Below, piece after piece: positions 50,782 to 60,131 of a stretch of 64,000 bases of DNA. Under the pieces are notes generated by a model. That model did not search any database. It saw only the letters and a program-made list of their open reading frames with translations, and was not told the DNA's origin. Numbering within the stretch: position 1 is the first letter of the stretch; every line of letters begins with the position of its first letter. Source of the DNA: Saprospiraceae bacterium UBA7687 (GTDB taxonomy: Bacteria; Bacteroidota; Bacteroidia; Chitinophagales; Saprospiraceae); contig DLGT01000141.1 of assembly GCA_002482845.1 (NCBI GenBank), positions 8,229 to 72,228 of the forward strand. The letters run 5' to 3'. The translations under genes and the position numbers were made by a program.

Positions 50782-51507
50782 TTACTTATAATAACCAATT
50801 GTTTTGCGCCACCGCATCTTAAGCACGCCAAGGATAGCTTCCGAGACAATATTGGTATTCATTTTGGAATTACCTTTTTCTCTATCCACAAAAGTTATAG
50901 GCACTTCAATGATTTTGAAACCTTTTGACCATGCAAAATATTTCATTTCAATCTGAAAAGTATATCCTATAAACTTGATTTTGTCTAGATCGATTGCTTC
51001 TAATACCCGTCTATGATAACAAATAAAGCCTGCTGTTGGATCATTTACGGGAAGCCATGTAATGGTCCTAACATATAAAGAGGCACCATAAGAAAGTAAT
51101 AATCTATCTTTTGACCAATTTTTGATATTCCCACCTTTTACATACCTGCTACCGACCGCCATATCAGCGCCTAGTTCTTTACAACCATGTAATAATCTAT
51201 TAAGATCATTGGGATTGTGGCTAAAGTCTGCATCCATTTCAAATATGTAGTCAAATCCTTTCTCAAGGCCATATTTAAACCCAGCAATGTAGGCCGTACC
51301 TAGACCGAGTTTACCTTTCCTTTGTAATAAATGAATTCTATTGTTTTTTTCTTGCAAAACTTTTACAACATCTCCTGTGCCATCAGGCGAATTATCATCT
51401 ACTATTAGCACAGAAAACCGATCGCCTTGTTTCATCACAGCTTCTATGATCGAATGTATATTTTCGATTTCATTATAAGTAGGGATAATAACAAGATAAG
51501 ATTCCAA
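50782..51507 (-). CDS. Polyprenol-phosphate mannosyltransferase-like GT2
   Basis: The 241-residue GT2 enzyme begins VIIPTYNEIENIHSIIEAV, with the donor site LIVDDNSPDGTGDVVK (about 37-52). GLGTAYIAGFKYGLEKGFDY and the metal motif EMDADFSHNPNDL (about 95) follow, then AVGSRYVKGG. This matches the dolichol-phosphate mannose synthase (DPM1) family, which moves a hexose from a nucleotide sugar to a polyprenol phosphate. It lacks C-terminal membrane helices. The acceptor and sugar are inferred from the family. It is a single gene. Confidence 0.92.
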   Translation of the reverse strand: MESYLVIIPTYNEIENIHSIIEAVMKQGDRFSVLIVDDNSPDGTGDVVKVLQEKNNRIHLLQRKGKLGLGTAYIAGFKYGLEKGFDYIFEMDADFSHNPNDLNRLLHGCKELGADMAVGSRYVKGGNIKNWSKDRLLLSYGASLYVRTITWLPVNDPTAGFICYHRRVLEAIDLDKIKFIGYTFQIEMKYFAWSKGFKIIEVPITFVDREKGNSKMNTNIVSEAILGVLKMRWRKTIGYYK

Positions 51508-51773
51508 AGTATAAAAGTATTGCTAGATTAAGTTACATAAACGCAGAAAATTAAGTTTTAGCGTTGTGTATTTAAAAACAGATGCAAATATTAAAAAATA
51601 TTATAAGAAGATACCCATTTTGAGCTAAAAATGATATTATTTATTTTTTATAACTGTTGTCTTTTCTAAATTTCTGACATTGAAATTGTAATTATAATTA
51701 ACAATTGATTGTTATTCTGAGCTTAACTTTACAATTCCTTGGATAGATTTGATTGGAAAAATTTTAGGTATAT
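51508..51773. other. Intergenic, no gene seen
   Basis: AT-rich DNA between the terminator of the large T9SS gene and the GT2 start. No RNA gene, repeat or convincing promoter box was seen. Confidence 0.35.
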
Positions 51774-51817
51774 AAAAGAGCCTAGCTGAGTGATCTTACC
51801 CTACCAGGCTCTTTTTT
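51774..51817 (-). terminator. Terminator after the split T9SS gene
   Basis: The arms AAAAGAGCCT (51774-51783) and AGGCTCTTTT (51806-51815) are perfectly complementary and end in a T-run on both strands. It is 34 bp after the stop at 51851. Confidence 0.85.
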
Positions 51818-51850
51818 AATCTTTTGTCTAAAATAGTGTAGTGCGTTAGA

Positions 51851-54800
51851 TTATTGATTAATAATTTTAACCATTTGTGTACCTTTTGATGATACAATGG
51901 TCAAGAAGTAGATACCTTTTGGATAAGATAATAATGAGAAATCTGCAATAAAGCTCGAACCATAACGTTGCACCATAAATTGTTGAATTCTCTTGCCCTG
52001 AACATCCAATATAGATGCTGATAAGTGATATTCATTAGTGTTTTGATTTGATATCGTCAATTGATAAAACCCATGACCAGGATTAGGCGATACTTTTATT
52101 TTAAGTGGATTTGCAAGATCACTAGTATTTGATTGAAAGCCCACTGTAACTGCTGAAGTATAAACACAATTACCATCATCAGAAAGTACTACAATATTAT
52201 AAATGCCAGCAATCAAGTTTGTAAAAACAAAGGTATCTCTAAATGTAACACCACCATCTATGCTAAACAAATAAGGAGAGGATCCGCCTGTAACATTTAT
52301 CAAAATAACAGCATCATTTGATGTGGAACTTGAACAAGGTGTAATCTGTATAGTGGACTCAAGGGAACAACCTGAATCAGTGCAAAATTCATCAGAAAAG
52401 GAGTCACCAAAATTACCATCATTTTCTAGCACTTTAGTGCCATTTTGGTCTGATATATATACAAAACCATCACCATAATCACAACAAATGCCATCACCTA
52501 ATCCATCAAATATTGTAAAATTATAACAAGTCTCTTTTTCTAGACAAACATTAGCAGTGACCAAATCACCTGCCATCGAATAAGGCCCGCCAAATGCAAC
52601 GACATCAACATTAAAATCACCCGTAGTCAAAAACCAAGTGGTCTCATCAGGGTACTCATCTGTTTGTATATTAATAGAGTAATTTAAAGCATCTTCTGTA
52701 TAACTTAAAACAGTTGATATGATATTATCTGTAGTGTTTTGCTCTATTTTATCATTTGACTTAAGTAATCTAATTTCGACAACATTTTCACCATTATTTA
52801 AAGCGACAATTGGAATAGTTAATTGAGTTTTTTCTTCTGATAAAAGGTTTAAAGATAATTCTACAGTATCGATAATAGTACCTTCTATTGATACTTCAAA
52901 ACTTGACGAGTTAAGTCTTTCTAATCCTACATTTTCAAAGGTAAATTCTAAATTATGTGGTAATGTACAAAAAGATGCAGCAATAGCTTCAGAAAGTTTA
53001 CCGTCTACTGTGGCATAATTCAATATCGTCGATGATAAAGTATCATTTTTCCTATTAAAATCATCATCTATTGTAGTAATAACAGTAATGTCATACTGAC
53101 CAAAAGCTGAAAAATCATAAGTATTTGAGAATATGATGTTTTTACTTTCATTTTCATCTAAAGTATCAGAGACTGTGACCGATTCTTTGAATTGATTATC
53201 CACATAAAGATCAACTTTAATGTTAGATATGGATTCAATACCAGCATTTTGGATATCTACATTGATGATTTCGGCATTAGAGAGGTTATGTCCTGTAGTA
53301 GGGTTATTAATTTTGGAAGGTCTAGTATCTATTTGATTTTTTTGCAATTGGAAAGCTACGATTCTAGTTTTAGAGTTGTTTCCAGTACTTGCATATTCTG
53401 AAGTGTACCAGAAGGTAAGCTCGTCAGTTGGATCCAAAGCCATTTGAGCATAATCACCAAATCGGCCACCACTTATGATACCAGAGCTTCCGTCGATAAC
53501 ACTAGTTTCTTCTACTGTCATTTGCCCTAAAGGATCACTTGCAAATCTTCCAGTATATCTTATTCCTACATAAGTGTCTTCGCTAGAAATATTGTAACCC
53601 ATGCCTATATTTCCATTTTTATCGATGGCTATAGAACTCATGTATCGGTCTAGTCCATCAGGGGCATATGTTCCTTCTTGGTATGTTCCAGGTTTCATCA
53701 TTTGTGCGTCTCAATTCCATCCATCTAATACCTGATTGATTTTCGCCATTTGTCACATCTGTAATGAAGCTCAGTACAATAGATTCATGTGCTCCGAAAT
53801 TTCGAAACATTGGGACATTCATAATTACTTCTGGAATAGCGTCAAGGCCAGTCCCATCTTTTTGAGGTACGCAATCAAAACCAAAACCTAGATCGCTACA
53901 TGGGTATCCATCATAAGGAGTGGTTACCATACTTATTTGTTCAATATCAGTTGAATCAACATTTTGCCAGTTAATATCAAATAAGTACAATTCTAGCTGA
54001 TCCTGATCTGCTTCTCCCCATGATGAGTCATTAAGTCTCATAATCATAGGACGTGCATCAAGTGGCATATCTTTTCCGGAGAAGTCTACGGGTGTGGACA
54101 CAAAAAATCCCGCTTCGGTATTTTCGCTACCATCTATTTCGATTCTTTGCATTATGACGTCATCAGCACCAGCATACAAGGAGTCTTTCTGGATAAAATA
54201 ATTATGTAAAACACCAGGACCATCTTCATTAGTAGTAAAAACTATAGCATTTGACCAGATGGCATACTTTGGATAATCTGGAAAACTAGGAGTAGCAAAC
54301 TCATAAGCAGTATAACTTCCTAATGGATCAGATGTATTTGAGATTGCAATAAGTACTAAAGCTGGATCGTCAAACTCCGTGATCATCCACTTGTTTTCTA
54401 ACTCATCATACAAAACTATAGGATCTCCTGCTCCCGATCTACCGAACTCTTCCCATAAAACATCAGAAGAAAATTTTTCTATTTCATTACCATTTAGATC
54501 AAAAACACCCACTTGAGTACCATTGATGGCTTGAACATAATGATTTAACCCTAAATCTCCAGTAGGGTCATGTGGACTTCCAAATTCAGAAAAAAGGCCA
54601 TCAAAGTTTAATATAGGGTCATTCTTGCGATTTCCCATTTCGCGTTGCCGAATAGGGTCATTGCCTTGATGTTCTCTTTCAGGAAACTGAATATTTCTGT
54701 ATTTTCTACCTTTAAAATTGTCAGGTCTTTTTTTATTTAGTTTTCTAGTTACTTTGTTAAACATTGAAGCCTTTTCATGATCAATAATGGACTTAATTTC

Positions 54801-54920
54801 AGGTGTTTTGCCAAGCTTTTTTAGTTTGGTGTCTGTAATTTTGAAAGGATCTTGTGCTTCTAACGAATTAAAAGATAGTAGAAGTGTTGAAAGCAGTAAT
54901 GCAAAAAGAATTTTGTTCAT
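51851..54920 (-). pseudogene. Large T9SS surface protein, split by a +1 frameshift near 53685
   Basis: Two frames make one protein of about 1,020 residues. The first (54920 to 53658) has a signal peptide and a beta-rich domain ending GIRWMELRRTNDETWN, then shifts into a stop. The second (from about 53690) continues YQEGTYAPDGLDRYMSSIAI with IRYTGRF. The join GIRWMELR ... W-YQEGTYAPDG matches how related proteins read without interruption, and skipping one A in AACATACC restores the frame. Further on are CARDB-like domains (about 520-720), a Cys-rich segment (FDGLGDGICCDYGDGFVYIS) and a T9SS type A sorting end (PNPGHGFYQLTISN ... KGIYFLTIVSSKGTQMVKII). Whether this is a mutation or an assembly error cannot be told here. 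Confidence 0.8.
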
Positions 54921-54940
54921 CTCAGGATTAATTAATAATT

Positions 54941-55300
54941 TTAATTGGTAATGTTAATGTTTGATTTATTTTGAGAATTGGATGAAGATTTTGAAGTATC
55001 AGATGTAGATACTTTGACAATAAATCGGTGGTTTTTTAAATATTCTGTTGCTTCATTAAGTTGTTTTTCATCACTTTGTAAAGTGATCATCCATTCATTT
55101 TTGGTTTTATTTACTTTCACCGCATCTTTTAACATATAATAAGGGGCGAAATCTTCATTTTTAGGAACATAACCTTCTTTACAAAGAATGATATATTTTT
55201 CAACAGTTGTATCCACTGTTTTTTTTGCTTGACTACAGCTATAAATGGTCAAAACTATCCAAAGGACAGAAACCCAAAATATAAAAGTTTTTGATTGCAT
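54941..55300 (-). CDS. Small lipoprotein, uncharacterised
   Basis: The 119-residue product begins with a hydrophobic stretch ending in a lipobox-like IYSC at about residue 22. A polar domain of roughly 70 residues (VEKYIILCKEGYVPKNEDFA ... YLKNHRFIVKVSTSD) and a Ser/Asn-rich tail follow. No family is recognised. It lies 20 bp upstream of the large T9SS gene on the same strand and may be co-transcribed with it. Confidence 0.6.
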   Translation of the reverse strand: MQSKTFIFWVSVLWIVLTIYSCSQAKKTVDTTVEKYIILCKEGYVPKNEDFAPYYMLKDAVKVNKTKNEWMITLQSDEKQLNEATEYLKNHRFIVKVSTSDTSKSSSNSQNKSNINITN

Positions 55301-55792
55301 CTATTTTGACTTTATGCTTAATTATCAAATAAAACTAATTATTTTGAAAATGTTAAGTTTGTTATTGGCACCATATGAATTTTATCATAATTAGAACTTT
55401 ACGCCATAGCTTCATTGATAACTAAAGAATATTATGTTCTTTTTTTTGGACAAGAACCAAACATATAATTTCAAATTACTAAATTACGAATGGTTTCAAA
55501 TACAATCTTTTATTCAGTGGTGTAAAGGTAAAATGTTTTTATTCAATTATAGAAAATTAAAGGCATAAAAATACTCAAATCTTAGCGTAATAATATAATG
55601 TAGTAAAATATACATCATGAGAATAGAAGATATTTTATGATAGTTTAGTTTTATAACTCAAGTAAGCTTAATAGAAAGTTTGATGAAAATCATTAATGTT
55701 ATATGTGTATAAATCTATTATGTGGATGGTAAATTTAAAGAATTAAGGGAAAAAGTTAATTATCCCCTTAATTCTTCATTTTAAATATTAAA
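55301..55792. other. Intergenic, no gene seen
   Basis: About 490 bp of AT-rich DNA between the small lipoprotein and the STN-domain gene. No frame, hairpin, tRNA or repeat stands out. Confidence 0.4.
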
Positions 55793-57610
55793 TCAAAACA
55801 ATAACAAACCCACATGCCACCCAATCCACATCTTATGATTGCGAACTGTACCATCTTTTTCGTATACAGGATTGTTTATGAGAGATGCCACATGATTATT
55901 AATATCTACAGAATTGTTGTACCAAAAATGATTCAGTGTGATGCCTGTTCTGATGCCAATCTTTTTGAAAGGTTGCCAGGATAGACCTAGCATCAGCTGA
56001 TTGTGCATGTTAAAGTCCCAAGATGAAAAATCATCTACATCATGCGTGTTGCGAATGTTGGCATCCGTTTCAAAATTGATTGTTTCGGTTAGTGGAAGGG
56101 AACTAGCAATGCCCATTCCTGCTTGAAAAAAACGTAGATCTTTATTGACCAGGTTGACACCACCGAAATAATGCATATGTAAAGGTGCCCAACCAGAACG
56201 ATATCCTATAGTTGTTGTACTTAATTCATTGTATGAAAACTCAAATTTGTGGTATCCTGTTTTCACATAATTGATCAATCCTATAGACAATCCTTTTTTG
56301 ACATAATTGGCACGATTGAAAATTCCTATTTGTATGCCTTCGAGCGTGTCGCATGTATTGACCAAACCTGAAATTTGTAAACCTCGGATATTAGCACCAT
56401 GATTGTACAATCCCGCTATCTGTAGGAAAGTGGTGGCACTATCTACCGTATTGAGCAAACCGCTGATCTGCCCACCTGTAGTTTTGACTGCACGATTGTA
56501 CAAACCACCGATCTGAAGTCCACGAAGCGTATGCGTTTTCTGATAGACACCTGAGATTTGGATGCCATCCGTGATACTGTCATTGTTATTGATAACACCT
56601 GCTATTTGTACACCTTTGACGTTTCCTTTTACAGCATTCATGACACCGCTGATTTGTGTCCCCACGACATTTTCTGAGACGGCATTTACTACGCCTGCAA
56701 CTTGAACACCATAAACATCGCCATCATCATAATTATAGACTCCACCGATTTCTACGCCATTGAGACCTTTGGAATGTCCACCAATGATATTGAGTGAAAT
56801 GGTGTTTCTTGTGTGGAAAGAAAGCAATTTATTGGTACTTATTGGAGGCAGCAAAGAGACTGAGAAGCTATTAAAAATTGTGTCGTTGATATTGACCAAG
56901 TTGACATTTTTAAGCTTCATCTTTTTCCAGAAATTTTCGTTGTAGCTGGACTTTACAATCTCTGGAGATGCTGGAATCCTATCATTATTGAGTGAACCAA
57001 TCTGTAACTCTTTTTTTGTCAACGAGTCAAATTCAGAGATTCTTTGTCTTGGAAACGAACGCAGTTTGATATGTAACGTTTGACCTCGAGAAGCTACAAT
57101 AACCAAAGAAGTGTCCAAGTAATTCTCTTTAGCAATATTGATTTTTATTTGATTGGCGTTTGATGGAACATTAAAAGCAAATCTTCCTTTTTTATCAGAA
57201 TTGACTAAGATCTTGTGCTTTTTAACATAAATACTTGCATCACTCAGTGGTTCGTTTGATTTCGGATCAGTGATGGTTCCATTTATGCTCAACTCTTTTT
57301 TGGAGCCATCTTTGTTTGGTCTAACAATGATATATTTCTCTTTAATTGAAATATGGATGTTTAATGAAGTCTCCAAAATAGGCAACACATCTTTTAAAGG
57401 CTTTTTTATAACCTGAATTGACATTAGCTGATTGTCTTGAAATTCACTGTACGAAAAGACCATGCCTGTTTGGTTTTGTATATCTCGAAAGATGACATTC
57501 GCTGGTGTATTATTATACTGAAGAGTGACTTCTTGGTTGATATCTGACTGACTATGTAAGACATTGCATATCAAAAAAGTCAACAAACTGAAGATGATTC
57601 TTATTGACAT
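55793..57610 (-). CDS. STN- and carboxypeptidase-regulatory-domain protein with GxQIxGxxN repeats
   Basis: After a signal peptide, residues ~25-100 form an STN (secretin/TonB short N-terminal) domain: ANVIFRDIQNQTGMVFSYSE ... IIVRP. Residues ~105-185 form a CarboxypepD_reg-like beta-sandwich (SINGTITDPKSNEPLSDASI). The C-terminal ~330 residues are not a TonB barrel. They hold about ten copies of a ~20-residue repeat G-x-Q-I-x-G-x-x-N (for example GVQVAGVVNAV, GTQISGVMNAV, GLQISGLVNTC), which should stack as a beta-solenoid. The last ~130 residues are a barrel-like end. It overlaps the FecR-like gene by 10 bp, so it belongs to the sigma/anti-sigma system, where the STN domain normally touches FecR. 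The sensed ligand is unknown. Confidence 0.82.
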   Translation of the reverse strand: MSIRIIFSLLTFLICNVLHSQSDINQEVTLQYNNTPANVIFRDIQNQTGMVFSYSEFQDNQLMSIQVIKKPLKDVLPILETSLNIHISIKEKYIIVRPNKDGSKKELSINGTITDPKSNEPLSDASIYVKKHKILVNSDKKGRFAFNVPSNANQIKINIAKENYLDTSLVIVASRGQTLHIKLRSFPRQRISEFDSLTKKELQIGSLNNDRIPASPEIVKSSYNENFWKKMKLKNVNLVNINDTIFNSFSVSLLPPISTNKLLSFHTRNTISLNIIGGHSKGLNGVEIGGVYNYDDGDVYGVQVAGVVNAVSENVVGTQISGVMNAVKGNVKGVQIAGVINNNDSITDGIQISGVYQKTHTLRGLQIGGLYNRAVKTTGGQISGLLNTVDSATTFLQIAGLYNHGANIRGLQISGLVNTCDTLEGIQIGIFNRANYVKKGLSIGLINYVKTGYHKFEFSYNELSTTTIGYRSGWAPLHMHYFGGVNLVNKDLRFFQAGMGIASSLPLTETINFETDANIRNTHDVDDFSSWDFNMHNQLMLGLSWQPFKKIGIRTGITLNHFWYNNSVDINNHVASLINNPVYEKDGTVRNHKMWIGWHVGLLLF

Positions 57611-58539
57611 GGCTTTCCTGTTATTTTGTAGTGATGGTCTTGGTATTCATACTTAAAACCTAATGTTTCGGCAATGACGGTGATAATAGTGGCCACTTCT
57701 TCGTCAAAAAACTGTGTGGTAATTTTACATTCGCCTATTGATTCAGGAGATAATTGCACATCTATCTGATATGTTTTCTCGAGCAAATCAACTACTTCCA
57801 CCAAGCGTGTATCCTTAAAGTCAAACTTCAATACTTTGGTCTCCAAATCTGTAATGATTGTCTTTTGTGAACGAATATACCAAGCTTTTTCACCAGCTTT
57901 GATGATGATCTCGCTGCCGTGTTCGTCATACAGACGCACGATGCCTTCATTGACCACTACGTAAACTGTATCAGAATCTGGCATACTTTCTACACTAAAC
58001 ACCGTACCTAAATCTTCCATAAAAACACCATTGGACTCGATGATGAATGGCAAATTGTCATTGTGCGTCACTGTAAATTTGCCTTTTCCACTCAATTTTA
58101 GCTGTCGATGCTCGGTACCAAAACCATCTTCATAACTGATTTTGCTATTTGCTTGCAAGGTCACTTCACTTTGGTCAGAAAGCGATTGGGTGACAGCGGT
58201 TGCATTCGCTATCAATTCCAAAGGCATTTTATCATTTTTCATTAGGAAAACTACTGACAAAAGCCCTACAACTAATACAGCAGCTAATCCATATATCCAT
58301 CCAATTTTAGTGCTAGGTTTTGGTTTAGCATTGAACTTTTGCCAAGCAGCTTTTTTATCTGGTGCAGACCATTCTACATTAGAAACCATCAAAAATGCTT
58401 GCTGCATATTTTCAAAATATAATTGATTTTCTTTGGAGATACCTTTCCAATCTTCTAGTTGTATCGCTTCATCAGGTGTCGCTTCACCACAAAGATATTT
58501 GGTAATGAGATCGTCTGTGATATGATTATTTATGTTCAT
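57601..58539 (-). CDS. FecR-like anti-sigma factor
   Basis: The 312-residue protein has a cytoplasmic N-terminal part (ITDDLITKYLCGEATPDEAI) and one membrane helix at about 80-100 (IYGLAAVLVVGLLSVVFLM). The periplasmic FecR domain follows (GFGTEHRQLKLSGKGKFTV, EDLGTVFSVESM, VNEGIVRL, AGEKAWYI). The C-terminal DUF4974-like end (VVDLLEKTYQIDVQL) contacts STN domains. It shares a base with the sigma-factor stop (TAATG) and overlaps the next gene, so the three are one operon. Confidence 0.94.
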   Translation of the reverse strand: MNINNHITDDLITKYLCGEATPDEAIQLEDWKGISKENQLYFENMQQAFLMVSNVEWSAPDKKAAWQKFNAKPKPSTKIGWIYGLAAVLVVGLLSVVFLMKNDKMPLELIANATAVTQSLSDQSEVTLQANSKISYEDGFGTEHRQLKLSGKGKFTVTHNDNLPFIIESNGVFMEDLGTVFSVESMPDSDTVYVVVNEGIVRLYDEHGSEIIIKAGEKAWYIRSQKTIITDLETKVLKFDFKDTRLVEVVDLLEKTYQIDVQLSPESIGECKITTQFFDEEVATIITVIAETLGFKYEYQDHHYKITGKPCQ

Positions 58540-59102
58540 TACAAGTATGTTATTATTGTGATGACAATGATTTGAATATATTCTGACAAAGCGACTCTCA
58601 TTGTCTTAAGTGCTTTACCCATTTGGTTTTCAATAGTTTTGGGTGATAGGTTTAGTTTTTCTGCTATCTCATTATACCTAAGTCCGTCCATCCTGCTCAT
58701 AGAGAATATTTTGCGACATTGTTCAGGAAGGCTTTCGATGGTTTCCTTGATTTTGTCCGCAATTTCTTGAATGATGAGTGTGTCCGTGACCGCTGTACTT
58801 TCTGAATTGGAGATGGTATTTGAATATTTGGAAGCGACTTTGTCGTGTTTGATTTTATTCATACACTTAAAGTAAATTGCTTTGTACAGGTAAGCTTTTA
58901 TGGACGTGTGAATGACTAACTTGCTGCGATCATGCCACAAATCCATAAATACCGATTGTACGATATCTTCAATATCATTTTGGTCCTTGACCATCGTCTG
59001 ACAATATCGGTAAAGTGCATCGTAATGATCTGTAAACAACTGCTCAAAAGTGGCAGTATCTACAGATTTGACTTCTTGTATGTGTTTGATTTTATCATTC
59101 AT
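58539..59102 (-). CDS. ECF sigma factor of the FecR-linked type
   Basis: From the ATG at 59102 the product has 187 residues, with sigma-70 region 2 (FEQLFTDHYDALYRYCQTMV ... IEDIVQSVFMDLW) and region 4 (LPEQCRKIFSMSRMDGLRYN then EIAEKLNLSPKTIENQMG). An upstream in-frame start at 59258 would overlap the DUF2807 gene and adds residues of no sigma character, so I reject it. An intermediate ATG at 59225 is possible. It should drive genes that answer the STN/FecR signal. I cannot name its promoter motif from one window. A TonB-dependent receptor at 60132 could be a target. Confidence 0.92.
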   Translation of the reverse strand: MNDKIKHIQEVKSVDTATFEQLFTDHYDALYRYCQTMVKDQNDIEDIVQSVFMDLWHDRSKLVIHTSIKAYLYKAIYFKCMNKIKHDKVASKYSNTISNSESTAVTDTLIIQEIADKIKETIESLPEQCRKIFSMSRMDGLRYNEIAEKLNLSPKTIENQMGKALKTMRVALSEYIQIIVITIITYL

Positions 59103-59226
59103 ATCCTTATCCTTAACGCCTGCTGCTTGCCGTATGTTTTTGTGATGTGAAATACCTTGCTCAAAACCATTATTTTTATTAGGTTTTGAAGAAAGGTAAA
59201 CTATATTTTCTGCTGCACTACCCATG

Positions 59227-59952
59227 TTAATTACAGTTTTTGATTCTGCTAGTTCCATCTAGATTAGATGTTATCTGAGGATTGCCTTTGTAACAAACAG
59301 TACCATTGCCATCCATATTAACTATCAGTTTTTGAGATACATTTACGTCCATGGTAGAGTTTCCATCTATTTCTATATCCACGATTTCTGCCAAAAAATC
59401 GTGCGCTCTTATTTCACTATTTCCATCACAATCGGTGTTAAATCTATTGGTAACTCCTTCAATATCCGCATTACAATTGCCATCAATATCTAGCTCAAGA
59501 AGTGCCATATCATCCAAACTTATAGATAAATCTCCATTACCGTCAAGGTCTATTTTGAGTGCATCATCAACATTTTTCAGCAATCCTTCTGAAGAAATCA
59601 TATAGTTGCCATCGACAGACAATTCCTTTAATCCTGGTACGGTAATATAAATTCTAGTGTCTTTAGTGGGTAAAATACAATTTCCTTTAGTGCGTACTCT
59701 CCAAGTATCATTGGACACAATAGATCGATTTTCCAAATCTTTGATCATATCATCTTTGCCTTCAATGACGATTTTTTGTTCATCACCATCGACCAAAATT
59801 ACTTCACAACTAAAATCAATATCTATCTTGTGAAACGTATTTAATGGCAACTCTTTCGTAATAATACTGCCATCATAACAATTGAAACTATCTAAATCAC
59901 AACTCATCAAAGTACTGATTATCAACAAATAAACTACATTTTTCATTTTCAA
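59227..59952 (-). CDS. DUF2807 (GIN-domain) lipoprotein
   Basis: The 241-residue protein has a lipobox (LMSC at about residue 18). The DUF2807 head-GIN repeat follows: a ladder of beta strands rich in D-G-N (SVDGNYMI, DLDGNGDLSISL, DIDGNCNADIEG, DCDGNSEIRA, EIDGNSTMDV, NMDGNGTVCYKG). The ladder should fold as a right-handed beta-helix. In Bacteroidota such proteins are outer-membrane or surface lipoproteins of unknown role, sometimes called putative autotransporter adhesins. It lies about 125 bp upstream of the sigma-factor start on the same strand. Confidence 0.85.
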   Translation of the reverse strand: MKMKNVVYLLIISTLMSCDLDSFNCYDGSIITKELPLNTFHKIDIDFSCEVILVDGDEQKIVIEGKDDMIKDLENRSIVSNDTWRVRTKGNCILPTKDTRIYITVPGLKELSVDGNYMISSEGLLKNVDDALKIDLDGNGDLSISLDDMALLELDIDGNCNADIEGVTNRFNTDCDGNSEIRAHDFLAEIVDIEIDGNSTMDVNVSQKLIVNMDGNGTVCYKGNPQITSNLDGTSRIKNCN

Positions 59953-60060
59953 ATTATTTATAAAATTATTAAATTAAACATTGCAAAACTTATCTCTTAT
60001 CACTCATCTCTTAAAATTCATTTCTCATCTCTCATTGTTCCTATTTCTCGCCATGCTTAC

Positions 60061-60078
60061 CCCCAATCCCTAAAGGGG
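60061..60078. repeat. Short palindrome in intergenic DNA
   Basis: CCCC-AATCCCTAAA-GGGG is an imperfect palindrome in the 180-bp gap between the TonB receptor and DUF2807 genes. The gap also holds direct repeats of CATCTCTCAT (near 60025 and 60110). Similar C/G-run palindromes occur at about 14567-14600. Confidence 0.35.
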
Positions 60079-60131
60079 AGCTCCACCCGCTATTTCAAAA
60101 ACCTTATGTCATCTCTCATAATTCTTCACTC

